This document shows, piece by piece, positions 44,483 through 53,779 of a DNA stretch of 64,000 nucleotides. This DNA is from Sphingobium sp. C100. GTDB taxonomy: Bacteria; Pseudomonadota; Alphaproteobacteria; Sphingomonadales; Sphingomonadaceae. How positions within the stretch are numbered: position 1 is the stretch's first letter; every line of letters begins with the position of its first letter. The stretch is from assembly GCF_000508185.1 (NCBI RefSeq), contig NZ_AYOY01000090.1, positions 1 through 64,000 of the forward strand, read 5' to 3'. The translations under genes and the position numbers were made by a program. Under the pieces are notes generated by a model. The model ran no database searches. It had not been told where the DNA came from and saw nothing but the letters and a program-made list of their open reading frames with translations.

Positions 44483-45559
44483 CTATTCCTTCACGGCGTC
44501 GCGAAGGCTGCTCGGCCAAGGCGCTCCGGGATCGATTTTCACATAGGCCACGCCCGGCAGGCCGGTCTTGACGCGGGCGATGTGCTTGCGCAGCAGCGCC
44601 GGATCGATCCGGGCGCGCACGCGGAACATCAGCTTCTCGCGTTCGCTCTGCGTCTCGACCGTCTTGGGCGTGAACTGGGCGACATCGGCGACGAAGCTGA
44701 TCTTCGCCGGGATCGCCGCATCGGGCATGGCATCGAGAACGATGCGCACCTCGCTGCCGAGCGCAACCTGCCCGGCCACTGTCTCGGGCAGGAAGAAAGT
44801 CATGTAGACGTCGGTCAGATCGACGAGGTTCAGCACGCGCCCGCCGCCCGCCACCACTTCTCCGGGTTGGGCGACGCGATATTGCACACGGCCGCCGCGC
44901 GGCGCCCGCAGGTCGCTGTCTGCGATATCGGCCTCGATCCGCTGGATCGTCGCGCGCGCGGCATCGACGTTGGACCTCGCGCCGATCACCTGGCTGCGCG
45001 CGGTGGTGATCGCGGCATCGACCGAGGCGAGTTGGGCGCGCGCGGCTTCCACGCCCGCGCTGGCACCTTCCACCTGCGCCCGGTCGTCGTCGCGCTCCTG
45101 CACCGCCGTCGCTCCTTCGCGCGACAGCGTCTCGGAGCGGCTGAGGCGCCGCCGCGCCGCATTCAGTTCCGCTTCGCGCTGGCGCACGACGGCGAAGGCC
45201 GAGGCGCGCTCGCTCTGGCGCTGTACGACCTGGCTTTGCGCGACCTGCACGGAATTGAGTGCCTGGGCGAGCTGCGCTTCGGCTTCGGAATGTTGGGCGC
45301 GGAGCACATCGACATCCATATGCGCGACGACCTGCCCGGCCTCGACCATCTCGCCTTCATCGGCGACGATATCGCGGATACGCCCCGGGGCCTTGGCCGA
45401 TACATCGATCTCGACCGCCTCGATCCGTCCGTTACCGCTGACGATGCCCTCGGGAAGGGCTGCGGGTTTGAGGAGTGTCCAGGCGATCAGCACGGCAGCA
45501 AGCGCCGCCGTGGCGATGCCGCCCCGGATAAGCCAGGTCCTGCCTGTGGTGTTCGTCAT
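44483..45559 (-). CDS. HlyD-family membrane-fusion protein
   Basis: 358 aa. One N-terminal membrane anchor (about 10-28), a biotinyl-lipoyl-like domain with a long coiled-coil hairpin (about 70-220, rich in Ala/Glu/Gln/Arg), then beta-barrel. It bridges the inner-membrane ABC exporter to the outer-membrane factor. Its stop is 4 nt from the RbbA-like gene and its ATG overlaps the NodT-type gene stop by 4 nt. Confidence 0.92.
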   Translation of the reverse strand: MTNTTGRTWLIRGGIATAALAAVLIAWTLLKPAALPEGIVSGNGRIEAVEIDVSAKAPGRIRDIVADEGEMVEAGQVVAHMDVDVLRAQHSEAEAQLAQALNSVQVAQSQVVQRQSERASAFAVVRQREAELNAARRRLSRSETLSREGATAVQERDDDRAQVEGASAGVEAARAQLASVDAAITTARSQVIGARSNVDAARATIQRIEADIADSDLRAPRGGRVQYRVAQPGEVVAGGGRVLNLVDLTDVYMTFFLPETVAGQVALGSEVRIVLDAMPDAAIPAKISFVADVAQFTPKTVETQSEREKLMFRVRARIDPALLRKHIARVKTGLPGVAYVKIDPGAPWPSSLRDAVKE

Positions 45560-47061
45560 GGTCTGGGGCTCCCGGCGCCATTCTGCGATGTATCGGTGTC
45601 GAAGGCCTGATCGGCGGGGAACCCGCCGCCCAGAGCCGCATAAAGCGCGACGAGGCTGGCCAGTTCGGCGCGGCGGAGCTGGACCAGCGCCTGCTCCGCG
45701 TCGAACAGGTCGCGCTGGGCGTCGAGCACTTCGAGGTAGGCGGATCGTCCGTTGTCGAAGCGAAGCTGCGCAAGGCGTGCCCGCTCGCGCTGCGCTTCCA
45801 GAAGGCCGCGCGTTGTCGCGATCTGAAGCTGCAATTGCTGCCGCCGGACCAGCGCGTCGGCCACATCGCGGAAGGCAGACTGGATCGTCCGCTCATATTC
45901 GGCGACCGCACGATCCCGTCGGGCCTTCGCCACGTCGAGATTGCCCTTCAAGCGTCCGGCGTTGAACAGCGGCAGGGTGATGGTCGGTGAAAAGCTCCAG
46001 GCCTTGCTGCCGCCGGAGAACAGGCCGCCCATCTCGTCGCTCATCGTGCCATAGGCGCCTGTCAGGGTGATATTGGGAAGGAACGCCGCTCGCGCCGCGC
46101 CGATATTGGCATCGGCGGCGCGAAGCTGATGTTCAGCGCCGACGATATCGGGCCGGTTCACCAGCAGTTGGGATGGGAGGCCGGCGGGCGGCGCCAGATT
46201 ATCCGGCACATCGGAGAACGACAGGGACCCGGGGCCGATCTCCACCGGCCGACCGACCAGTAGCGCCAACGCGTTGCGGTTGACGGCACGATCCTGGTCG
46301 AGACTTTGCAGCGTCATCTTTGCCTGGGCCAACAGCGTCTGCGCCTGCGTCATGTCGAGCTTCGACCCCGAACCCACTTCATAGCGCCGCCGCATGATTC
46401 GCAGCGCCTCCTCGCGGGTCTCGATCGAGGACCGGGCAAGCGCCACGCGCTCTTCATATTCCCGTTCGAGCAGATAGCCGCCCGCCACCTGTGCCACGAG
46501 ATCGGTGGCGACCGCGCGGCGGGCTTCCTCGCTTGCCAGATATTGCCAGCGTGCCGCATCGCGCAGATTGCGCAGCCGCCCCCAGAAGTCGAGTTCCCAA
46601 CTCGCGCTCAGTTGCGCGCTGACCTGCTGCACATCCACCGGCGCCGCGCCCGTACCAGGCAGGTTGAACAGAGAACGTCCGCGCGACCCTGTGCCGACCG
46701 CGTCGAATTGCGGGTAAAGCGAGGCGCCTTCGATCCGCCAGGCGCCGCGCGCTTCGGCGAGACGCGCGGCGGCAATGCGAATGCCTCTATTGTTCGCCAG
46801 CGCCTCGTCAATCAGGCGCTGCAATTCCGGATCGGGAAAGAAATCGCGCCACCCGATCCGGGCAATCGTGTCCTGCGATGTGTCCGCCACCGGAAAACGC
46901 TCGGGAACCGGCAAAGGTGGCCGCACATGCCCAGGCGCAAAGGAGCAGGCCGAGACGCTCAGCAGGACCAGCCCGGCGCACGAACCTCGCCATGCCCACC
47001 GAACATGACTACGAGCGAGTGCGCGCCACCCATGGTTCGTGATCCAATCAGCGATCGACAC
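45556..47061 (-). CDS. Outer-membrane efflux factor, NodT family lipoprotein
   Basis: 501 aa. N-terminal hydrophobic stretch ending SVSAC (lipobox) after a long Arg-rich leader, then two OEP repeats (about 60-260 and 270-460) with the helical barrel pattern QVSAQLSASWELDFWGRLRN, NRPDIVGAEHQLRAADANIG and LRFDNGRSAYLEVLDAQRDLF. TolC-like trimeric channel. Opens the exporter operon. An earlier Met would extend the leader; the lipobox residue sits at about 39. Confidence 0.92.
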   Translation of the reverse strand: MSIADWITNHGWRALARSHVRWAWRGSCAGLVLLSVSACSFAPGHVRPPLPVPERFPVADTSQDTIARIGWRDFFPDPELQRLIDEALANNRGIRIAAARLAEARGAWRIEGASLYPQFDAVGTGSRGRSLFNLPGTGAAPVDVQQVSAQLSASWELDFWGRLRNLRDAARWQYLASEEARRAVATDLVAQVAGGYLLEREYEERVALARSSIETREEALRIMRRRYEVGSGSKLDMTQAQTLLAQAKMTLQSLDQDRAVNRNALALLVGRPVEIGPGSLSFSDVPDNLAPPAGLPSQLLVNRPDIVGAEHQLRAADANIGAARAAFLPNITLTGAYGTMSDEMGGLFSGGSKAWSFSPTITLPLFNAGRLKGNLDVAKARRDRAVAEYERTIQSAFRDVADALVRRQQLQLQIATTRGLLEAQRERARLAQLRFDNGRSAYLEVLDAQRDLFDAEQALVQLRRAELASLVALYAALGGGFPADQAFDTDTSQNGAGSPRP

Positions 47062-47073
47062 AGTGCCCTCTAT

Positions 47074-47265
47074 TTAACAACGTACGGAACTGCCGCGCCG
47101 GCAACGCGGCGATGGGATGCTCTCCTTCAGGTCGTCGAGCGCGTTGGCGAATTCGAGTGCTTCAGGAATGGCTGTCCTGGGAAACCAAAATAGTGGGGGG
47201 CTGTCCGCTTCAGTCAGCAGGGAGTCTGTGCCGCCGGTGACCGCAAGAATGTTGGTGCGTACCAC
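47074..47265 (-). CDS. Small hypothetical ORF at the head of the exporter operon
   Basis: 63 aa from a GTG with AAGGAT about 10 nt upstream, ending 12 nt before the NodT-type gene. No signal peptide or membrane segment; middle contains SPPLFWFPRTAIPEALEFAN. I do not recognise it. It could be a real first gene, a translated leader, or chance. The rest of 47266-47588 shows no gene. Confidence 0.35.
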   Translation of the reverse strand: MVRTNILAVTGGTDSLLTEADSPPLFWFPRTAIPEALEFANALDDLKESIPSPRCRRGSSVRC

Positions 47266-47588
47266 GATGCGGTTATCCTTATCTGCGCGGACGTGTGGAA
47301 AAGGGTGCTGATCGGTAACGGTGGGCAGGCGTATAGCGCTTGAGTAGGGGCCCCGGAGTTGGGTTGATGGTTATGTTATCATGGCCATTTTTATTTGCAG
47401 CTTGTGGGAGATCCGTATGGACGCCAGCAGGCAAGGCGGCCTGGGCAGATAGAATTCGCCTTAGCGGTGTGATCAGCCCACACCGAGTGGTCCGCATGGA
47501 TTATTGGTGCATTTGCTCCCGACCAGCGCCAGAAACTAGCCAGCTCTCTCGGGAAAACCGAGGTGCAGCCGGGAGCAGCGTCGTGGAT

Positions 47589-49892
47589 CTAAAGCACTGA
47601 TTTTGGAACGGCGGCCGTTTCTGGACCGGGCCTCCTGCCGGGCATAAATGCCTGGAGCATGAACCATGCGAACGCAAAGACGCCGACGGCGAAGACGATG
47701 TCGCCGGGCACCCTTGCCCAGACCAGCGCTTGCATGATCGGGCTATGGATAAACTCGGCCGAGCGGGCATAGGCATAGCCATGTTCGATGCTGGCATAGG
47801 TTTGCAGGATGCCCTGCGGGAGCAGCGACAGGAAGGTCATCATGCCAAGGCCGATGTTGAGCGACCAGAAGGAAACCCGGATCCATTTCTGGTTCCACCG
47901 CGTGACGTCGGTCAATCCGCGCATGCAATAGAGCGTCAGCCCCAGGCCAAGCATGCCATAGACGCCGAACAAAGCGGCGTGGCCGTGGTTCGCCGTCGTG
48001 TTCAGCCCCTGCATGTAATAGAGCGCGATCGGCGGATTGATGAGGAAGCCGAACAGGCCGGCGCCGACCAGATTCCAGAACAGGACGGCGGCGAAGAACA
48101 TGAACGGCCAGTGATAGATCCGTTCCCATTCGGCCTCATGCTCGACCTTGTGCCGCGTATAGGCCTCGAAGCCGACCACCAGCAGCGGCACCACTTCCAG
48201 CGCCGAGATCATCGCCCCGACCGCGATCACCGAGGTCGGCGTCCCGCTGAAATAGAGATGATGGAAGGTCCCGAGCACCCCGCCGAACAGGAAGATGATC
48301 GTCGCGAACAATACCATCACGGTGGCGGTGGCGGTCCGCAGGATGCCCATCTGCACGAACAGCAGCGAGATGATGGCCGTGGCGAAGACCTCGAAGATGC
48401 CCTCCACCCACAGATGCACGACCCACCAGCGCCAATATTCCATGATGGCGATGTTCGTGTGCTGGCCCCACATCAGTCCGGCGCCATAGAGCAGCCCGAT
48501 GGCGAGCGCCGACACCAGGACGAGATAGATGAGCGACTTGCCGCCTTCGCGCCGCAGGACGGGCCAGAGCGCGCGCACGACCAGCGCCACCCACAGGAAC
48601 AGGCCGATCAGGAGGTAGATCTGCCAGAAGCGGCCGAGATCGACATATTCATAGCCCTGATGGCCGAACCAGAAATTCGCCGTCAGGTCGGTGAAGAAGC
48701 GGTGGACGGCCGCCCATTGCCCGGCGAACGAGCCGACGACGATGACCAGCAGACTGACGAACAGGAAATTGACGCCGAGCCGCTGGAATTTCGGGTCGCG
48801 ACCCGCCAGCATCGGCGCGACGTAGAGCCCGGTCGCGAGCCATGCCGTGGCGATCCACAGCACCGCGAGCTGCGTGTGCCAGGTGCGGGTGATGGTGTAG
48901 GGGAGATACTCGGCAAAGGGCAGGCCGTAGAGCCCTTGCCCCTCCACCGCATAATGGGCGGTGACGATGCCGAGCAGCACTTGGCCCACGAACAGCGCGC
49001 AGACGACCCAGAAATATTTTGCCGTGGCCCGCATCGACGGCGTGATGACGGACTGCCCCAGCAGGTCCGATTGCGCCATGCCATTTTCGGGCAATATGTC
49101 GGCGCGCCAGACGTCGAACTGCTTCACATAATAGGCGATCAGCGCTCCGGCGGCGGCGAGCAGCAGGATGACCGACGCCAGGCTCCACAACAATGTGCCG
49201 GTGGTCGGGGTGTTGCCCACCAGGGGCTCGTGCGGCCAGTTGCTGGTATAGGTAATGGTCTGCCCCGGACGGTTCGTGGTCGCGCCCCAGGCCGTCCAGA
49301 AATAGAAAGCGGTAAGCTGCCGGGCTTCCGCGGCCGACAATTCGCCATAGACCGGGAAGGCATAGTCGCGGCGCAGCTTGAGCGAAGCCGGGTCGCTGCC
49401 CACATACAGGCTGACGAAGTGCTGCTGTACCTGACTGATCGCCCGGGCGCGGGTGTCGCTGACCGTGATGACGCCGGATGCAGGGTCGTAGCTGTTCCTG
49501 CGCATTTCCTCCTGCAGCGCAGCCTTTCGTACGACATCGGCCTGCGCCGCGGATAGGCCTGCTGGCAGCGGCGCGGTGGACAGGGCGAGCAAGGCCTCCG
49601 CCTCCCGGTGCAGCCAGTCGGCGCTCCAGTCGGGCGCCAGATAGCTGCCATGACCCCAGATCGAGCCCTGTTGCATGCCACCGATCGACTGCCAGATATT
49701 CTGGCCGGCCTCGATATCGGCGCGCGTGAACAGTGTCTCGCCGCTTTGGGTTTTCACCGCTTCGGGAATGGGCGGAGCCTGCTGGTAGATCTGCTGACCG
49801 AGCAGCAGCAGGATGCCGAACATGACCACCATGCCGACCGACAGGATGATCCACAGCCTTTTTATGCTGAATGTCGTCTGATAGCTCTTCAT
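47589..49892 (-). CDS. norB: Quinol-dependent nitric oxide reductase (qNor)
   Basis: 767 aa, the length of single-subunit qNor (norZ). The N-terminal extension (about 40-230) replaces the cytochrome c subunit, then 12 membrane helices with haem-copper oxidase-like ligand helices: NWPHEPLVGN, TWHTQLAVLWI, EYWRWWVVHLWVEG and HHLYFSGTP are all qNor patterns. Reduces two NO to N2O with electrons from quinol and is usually for NO detoxification. Preceded by cupin, small zinc-ribbon protein and nsrR, all minus strand, with a 109-nt gap that could carry its own promoter. Confidence 0.95.
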   Translation of the reverse strand: MKSYQTTFSIKRLWIILSVGMVVMFGILLLLGQQIYQQAPPIPEAVKTQSGETLFTRADIEAGQNIWQSIGGMQQGSIWGHGSYLAPDWSADWLHREAEALLALSTAPLPAGLSAAQADVVRKAALQEEMRRNSYDPASGVITVSDTRARAISQVQQHFVSLYVGSDPASLKLRRDYAFPVYGELSAAEARQLTAFYFWTAWGATTNRPGQTITYTSNWPHEPLVGNTPTTGTLLWSLASVILLLAAAGALIAYYVKQFDVWRADILPENGMAQSDLLGQSVITPSMRATAKYFWVVCALFVGQVLLGIVTAHYAVEGQGLYGLPFAEYLPYTITRTWHTQLAVLWIATAWLATGLYVAPMLAGRDPKFQRLGVNFLFVSLLVIVVGSFAGQWAAVHRFFTDLTANFWFGHQGYEYVDLGRFWQIYLLIGLFLWVALVVRALWPVLRREGGKSLIYLVLVSALAIGLLYGAGLMWGQHTNIAIMEYWRWWVVHLWVEGIFEVFATAIISLLFVQMGILRTATATVMVLFATIIFLFGGVLGTFHHLYFSGTPTSVIAVGAMISALEVVPLLVVGFEAYTRHKVEHEAEWERIYHWPFMFFAAVLFWNLVGAGLFGFLINPPIALYYMQGLNTTANHGHAALFGVYGMLGLGLTLYCMRGLTDVTRWNQKWIRVSFWSLNIGLGMMTFLSLLPQGILQTYASIEHGYAYARSAEFIHSPIMQALVWARVPGDIVFAVGVFAFAWFMLQAFMPGRRPGPETAAVPKSVL

Positions 49893-50001
49893 GCCCCAAC
49901 CCCTCTTCGCTCAGAACAGTCCATGGCTGCCGCCTACAGCGGCGAAAATTGTTATTGTGCTGACAGCAAGTAATAGCTGACGCAGCCGTATCGTTCGGAC
50001 G

Positions 50002-50349
50002 TCATCCGATGCTCGCGTCGGCAGATGGAAAAAGGATCGTCAGCAGCAGTACGGAATCTTCAAGGCCCTTGACCGAATGGGGCGCGCCGCCTTCGAGAAA
50101 GACCCATTGATGCGCGCCTAGCTCTGTTACCGTTTCGCCCAGCCCCAATTGCACGCGCCCTTCCAGGCAATGCAGCGTTATGCTGCCGTGAACCCGATGC
50201 CGCGGCATATCCGTGCCGCGCGGGATCACGAGACGAATGGCTTCGAACTGATCGGTCTTGACGATCGCGGTCGAGTGTTCGGTTTCGGCGGAGAGCGGCC
50301 GCAAGGAAAGATCGATCACCTCACCAGGTGTCGCGTGATGCAGCGCCAT
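50002..50349 (-). CDS. Small cupin-domain protein
   Basis: 115 aa from the ATG at 50349, with AGGA about 8 nt upstream; an earlier start at 50358 lacks it. The cupin core reads PRHRVHGSITLHCLEGRVQLGLG and WVFLEGGAPHSVKGLEDS, with His in motif 1 (RHRVHG) and in motif 2 (APHS) so metal binding is plausible. Similar cupins sit with NO-response genes. Its ATG overlaps the stop of the preceding 54-aa gene (TAATG). Confidence 0.88.
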   Translation of the reverse strand: MALHHATPGEVIDLSLRPLSAETEHSTAIVKTDQFEAIRLVIPRGTDMPRHRVHGSITLHCLEGRVQLGLGETVTELGAHQWVFLEGGAPHSVKGLEDSVLLLTILFPSADASIG

Positions 50350-50513
50350 TATTCGCATTCCTGCGTTGCGGAGCGATGACCGCAATGTCTGCGTGGATCG
50401 CTGCCGATGATCCGGCGAAACAATGCCGCGATCGTTGCAAACAGGCCCGTCGATTGGCGGCAAGGATCGAACGGTGTGGGATCAACCGGTTGACCGCATT
50501 CGGGGCAGAACAT
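50349..50513 (-). CDS. 54-aa zinc-ribbon-like peptide between nsrR and the cupin gene
   Basis: Starts at ATG 50513 behind AAGGAGG (spacing 8 nt) and stops at a TAA that shares one base with the cupin ATG (TAATG). Residues CPECG at 3-7, Cys18, and HCGH at 43-46 plus Cys53 could bind zinc; no membrane helix is evident. It lies 3 nt after the nsrR stop, so three genes are translationally linked. I do not recognise the family. The strong Shine-Dalgarno and exact junctions argue that it is real. Confidence 0.75.
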   Translation of the reverse strand: MFCPECGQPVDPTPFDPCRQSTGLFATIAALFRRIIGSDPRRHCGHRSATQECE

Positions 50514-50516
50514 GGC

Positions 50517-51005
50517 TCAGGCCTCCTTTTGCAACGCCAACTCCTGGCGACGTTTTCGGATCGGGGCTGCGTCAAGCGCTCCAACCCCCTGGGCAGCGAA
50601 GATCGCAGCGATATCGCCGCGTTTGGCGAGCAGGTCGGCAAGTGTGTAGCGGTCAAGCACCGCCATGAATGCGCCGAGCGCCTCTTTCAGCACGCCCGTC
50701 AGGCCACAGGCCGGAGCGACGACGCAGCTTCCGCAATCGACCAGATCGAAGCCATCTTCGGTGTGCCGCACCACCGCGCCGACATTGATCTCCTCGGGCG
50801 GCATGCCCAGGCGAATGCCGCCCGAGCGCCCCCGCACACTCTCAACATGGCCGCTTCGCACCAGTTCGACGACCACTTTCATCAGGTGGTTCTGCGAGAT
50901 ACGATAAGCCTGCGCCACCTCACCGATCGAGCAGAGCCGCTCCGGACGCGCGCCCAGATAGAGCAGCGTCCGCATCGCATAATCGGTGAACAGGGTCAGT
51001 TTCAT
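50517..51005 (-). CDS. nsrR: NsrR-type Rrf2-family repressor
   Basis: 162 aa. Winged HTH at the N-terminus (SIGEVAQAYRISQNHLMKVVV) and Rrf2 wing; cluster cysteines Cys91, Cys94 and Cys100 in DCGSCVVAPACGL give the three-Cys ligand pattern of [4Fe-4S] NsrR. NO destroys the cluster and relieves repression. Divergent from the globin/AOX operon; a dead paralogue is at 15386-15560. A longer C-terminal tail (QKEA) ends just before the zinc-ribbon gene. Confidence 0.94.
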   Translation of the reverse strand: MKLTLFTDYAMRTLLYLGARPERLCSIGEVAQAYRISQNHLMKVVVELVRSGHVESVRGRSGGIRLGMPPEEINVGAVVRHTEDGFDLVDCGSCVVAPACGLTGVLKEALGAFMAVLDRYTLADLLAKRGDIAAIFAAQGVGALDAAPIRKRRQELALQKEA

Positions 51006-51042
51006 GGCAACTCCGGTGCGAGCCGTCGGCTCGTCGAATAAT

Positions 51043-51061
51043 CATGTATTCTTGTTGCATG
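51043..51061. promoter_or_regulatory. Candidate NsrR operator
   Basis: CATGTAT-TCTTG-TTGCATG is a 19-bp imperfect palindrome (CATG outer arms perfect) in the 109-nt divergent region between nsrR and the globin gene, 38 nt before nsrR and 53 nt before the globin start. The ATGYAT ... RCAT arms resemble the published NsrR consensus half-sites, but the spacer differs slightly. It could repress both directions. Confidence 0.6.
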
Positions 51062-51114
51062 TTTTTAGCGCCCCGTATAGGTGCATTCGTGAAGCATGAT
51101 TTGGAGTCGGGGCA

Positions 51115-51558
51115 ATGGCCGCGCTGGAAATGGACGATGAGGGGCTGAAAGCACTGGTCGATGCCTTCTATGCGCGCGTCCGTGCCGACGCCGCCCTCGG
51201 TCCGATTTTCAACAATGCGATCGCCGACTGGCCCGAGCATCTGGATAAGCTCGCGGCCTTTTGGTCGTCGGTCATACTCACCAGCGGCCGCTACAAGGGG
51301 CAGCCGGTGCCGGCGCATATGAAGCACAAAGATCGCATCACGCCGGCGCTGTTCGACCGCTGGCTGGCGCTCTGGGCGCAGACCACCGACGAACTAATGA
51401 CGCCGCCAGCGGCCGCTGCCTTGCAGGACCGCGCCGCGCGCATCGCGCAGAGCCTGCAACTCGCCATGTTTTTCCGGCTGGATCGCCAGCCGATCCCCGG
51501 ACCCGCCCGCCGCACCGCCGACGCGACGGACCTTCCTCAACGGAGTGTGCTGCCATGA
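51115..51558 (+). CDS. Group III truncated haemoglobin
   Basis: 147 aa. Small globin fold with a B10 Tyr19 in [10 protein letters not shown], an E-helix region [14 protein letters not shown], and proximal-His region [17 protein letters not shown] (His71 best aligns with F8), with the Trp in DRWLALW typical of trHbIII. A C-terminal extension (about 115-147) is Arg/Pro-rich and unlike the family. Group III globins are linked to NO or O2 chemistry; in Campylobacter Ctb is NO-induced. Its stop overlaps the AOX start (ATGA). Confidence 0.88.
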   Translation: MAALEMDDEGLKALVDAFYARVRADAALGPIFNNAIADWPEHLDKLAAFWSSVILTSGRYKGQPVPAHMKHKDRITPALFDRWLALWAQTTDELMTPPAAAALQDRAARIAQSLQLAMFFRLDRQPIPGPARRTADATDLPQRSVLP

Positions 51559-52241
51559 CCGATATTCCTCTGGTGGACCTCAGCGTCCATCACCAGCCCC
51601 GCGACCTGCGCGACCGCATCGCGCTCGGGTTCACGAAGGTCCTGCGCTGGAGCGCCGACACCTTCTTTGCCAAGCGCTATGGCCACCGCGCCATTGTGCT
51701 CGAGACGGTCGCGGCGGTGCCGGGCATGGTCGGCGCGACGATCAACCATCTCAAATGTCTGCGCCGGATGTGCGACGACAAGGGCTGGATCCGCACCCTC
51801 ATGGAGGAAGCGGAGAATGAGCGCATGCACCTCATGACCTTCATCGAGGTCGCCAAGCCGAACCTGTTCGAACGGATGGTCATCCTGGGGGTCCAGTGGG
51901 TGTTCTATCTCGCCTTCTTCGCGCTTTACCTGGTCAGCGCCAGGACCGCGCACCGCATCGTCGGCTATTTCGAGGAGGAAGCGGTGATCAGCTACACCCT
52001 TTATCTGAAAGAGATCGACGAGGGACGCAGCCCGAACCTGCCGGCGCCGGCCATCGCGCGGCATTATTGGAAGCTCGCCAATGACGCGACCCTACGGGAC
52101 GTGGTGCTGGTGGTTCGCGCCGACGAGGCACATCACCGCGACGTCAATCATGGTTTCGCGAGCGAGCTTGCCGGCTTGGCGCCGACGGGCAAGGCGGCGC
52201 CTTATCCGGCCCATGCCGACGATATTCGGCAGGCCGCCTGA
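51555..52241 (+). CDS. aox: Bacterial alternative oxidase (AOX)
   Basis: 228 aa. Membrane-associated di-iron ubiquinol oxidase that reduces O2 to water with no proton pumping and resists cyanide and NO. All four ligand blocks are present: [10 protein letters not shown] (Glu50), [10 protein letters not shown] (Glu89, His92), [10 protein letters not shown] (Glu141) and [13 protein letters not shown] (Glu191, His194). Length is normal for the bacterial/plant core. It lies between the globin gene (4-nt overlap) and the DUF1971 gene (1-nt gap). AOX is uncommon in bacteria but known in Novosphingobium and Vibrio, where the Vibrio gene is under NsrR. Confidence 0.94.
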   Translation: MTDIPLVDLSVHHQPRDLRDRIALGFTKVLRWSADTFFAKRYGHRAIVLETVAAVPGMVGATINHLKCLRRMCDDKGWIRTLMEEAENERMHLMTFIEVAKPNLFERMVILGVQWVFYLAFFALYLVSARTAHRIVGYFEEEAVISYTLYLKEIDEGRSPNLPAPAIARHYWKLANDATLRDVVLVVRADEAHHRDVNHGFASELAGLAPTGKAAPYPAHADDIRQAA

Positions 52242-52242
52242 G

Positions 52243-52524
52243 ATGGCGGCCGCTCCCGCTCCCTACCGCTCGACGCCGGTGTTCGATCGGGACACGTTGC
52301 CCGCAGCCCTTCGCGCCCGTCACGATACAAAGGCAGGCGTTTGGGGGGTGATCCGGGTGATCGAGGGCGAACTTATGCTTTCCTATCTCGATCCTCCCTC
52401 TGAGGTCGTACTGACGCCGGACAATCCCGGCCTCATCCAGCCCCAGCAGCCGCATTTCGTGACGCCGATCGGCAACATGAGAATGCAGGTCGATTTCTAC
52501 GATCAACCGCCATCGGGCGTCTGA
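52243..52524 (+). CDS. DUF1971/YeaR-TehB-like domain protein
   Basis: 93 aa from the ATG at 52243, 1 nt after the AOX stop. The pattern PxxFDRDTLPAALRARHDTKAGVWG (read in pieces), VIRVIEGELMLSYLD and PQQPHFVTPIGNMRMQVDFY is the DUF1971 fold (small cupin-like). Homologues such as YeaR are induced by NO and nitrate in enterobacteria. Its function is unproven. Confidence 0.88.
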   Translation: MAAAPAPYRSTPVFDRDTLPAALRARHDTKAGVWGVIRVIEGELMLSYLDPPSEVVLTPDNPGLIQPQQPHFVTPIGNMRMQVDFYDQPPSGV

Positions 52525-52559
52525 ACCAGCACCACCCATTAGCCAGCCAGGAGATTTTC

Positions 52560-53771
52560 ATGTCGCAGCCCTTGAGCGAGCAGACCATCGCGCTCGTCAA
52601 AGCCACCGTTCCCGCGCTCGAAGCGCACGGCCTCGACATCGTGCGGGAAATGTATTCGCGCATGTTTCAGAACCCGGAGATCCGCGACCTGTTCAATCAG
52701 TCCCATCATGGCGACGCCGGTTCCCAGCCGCGCGCGCTGACTGGCGCGATCCTGGCTTATGCCAATAACATCGACAATCTCGGCGCGCTCGCGCCCGCAG
52801 TCGAGCGGATCGCGCAGAAGCATGTCGGCCTCCAGATCCTGCCCGAACATTATCCCTATGTCGCCGAAGCGCTGCTCGGCGCGATCAAAGCTGTGCTGGG
52901 CAATGCTGCGACCGACGAAATCCTGGCGGCGTGGGGTGAGGCATACTGGTTCCTCGCCAATATCCTGATTGCGCGGGAACACCGTATCTATGACGATCAG
53001 AAGGAGACGGTCGGTGGCTGGAACGGCTGGCGCGATTTCCGGGTCGACGAAGTCGTGACCGAAAGCAGCGTCATCAAGTCTTTCATCCTGCGGCCCGTCG
53101 ATGGCGCTCCGGTCATGGCCCACAAGCCGGGTCAGTATCTGACCTTCTGGATCGAGATCCCTGGCCACGCGCCGATCAAGCGCAACTATTCGATCTCATC
53201 GGCGCCGAATGGCGAGACCTATCGTATCTCTGTGAAGCGCGAGCCGCATGGGCTGGTTTCTGGATGGCTGCATGAGCATGCGACGGCCGACACGGTGCTC
53301 AAGGTGGCGGCCCCGGCCGGTGAGTTTTTCCTGGATGGCAAACCCGAACGTCCTGTGGTTCTGCTCTCCGGCGGCGTCGGTTTGACACCGATGGTGGCGA
53401 TGCTCGAAGCATTGGTGGCGCAAGACTGTGAAGCGCCCGTCCATTATATCCACGGCACTCTTGACCGCGACACCCATGCAATGCGCAATCACGTCCGTGA
53501 GCAGGCGGCCAAAGGGCAGGCGGTTTCGGTTACCGATTTTCACCAAACTCCGCTCAGCGGCGAGGCCCAGGGCCGTGATTACGACGTTGCCGGGATCATC
53601 ACCGACGAATGGCTCGTCGCCAACACCCCGGTCGCACAAGCGGAATATTTCATCTGCGGTCCGCGCCCGTTCCTGCGGCATGCGGTCTCCGCGCTTTCGC
53701 TCGCAGGTGTGCCCGCGAGCCGCATCCACTACGAGTTCTTCGGCCCTGCCGACGAGCTGCTTGCGGCCTGA
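52560..53771 (+). CDS. hmp: Flavohaemoglobin, nitric oxide dioxygenase
   Basis: 403 aa, expected length. Globin domain (about 1-140; Tyr32 as B10, His88 as proximal ligand in IAQKHVGLQI), FAD-binding barrel with RNYSISSAPN near 207-216, and NAD(P)H domain with GGVGLTPM. It converts NO + O2 to nitrate. 35 nt after the DUF1971 stop and followed by an 8-nt gap to a membrane gene, hence one operon. Confidence 0.96.
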   Translation: MSQPLSEQTIALVKATVPALEAHGLDIVREMYSRMFQNPEIRDLFNQSHHGDAGSQPRALTGAILAYANNIDNLGALAPAVERIAQKHVGLQILPEHYPYVAEALLGAIKAVLGNAATDEILAAWGEAYWFLANILIAREHRIYDDQKETVGGWNGWRDFRVDEVVTESSVIKSFILRPVDGAPVMAHKPGQYLTFWIEIPGHAPIKRNYSISSAPNGETYRISVKREPHGLVSGWLHEHATADTVLKVAAPAGEFFLDGKPERPVVLLSGGVGLTPMVAMLEALVAQDCEAPVHYIHGTLDRDTHAMRNHVREQAAKGQAVSVTDFHQTPLSGEAQGRDYDVAGIITDEWLVANTPVAQAEYFICGPRPFLRHAVSALSLAGVPASRIHYEFFGPADELLAA

Positions 53772-53779
53772 GGCTTGCC

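Noticed and set aside
49955-49969. TTG-N9-CAA dyad in the norB promoter (minus strand TTGCTGTCAGCACAA)
   Set aside because: An FNR/NnrR box has TTG-N8-CAA; here one base too many. It may still be an operator, but not a convincing FNR-type site.
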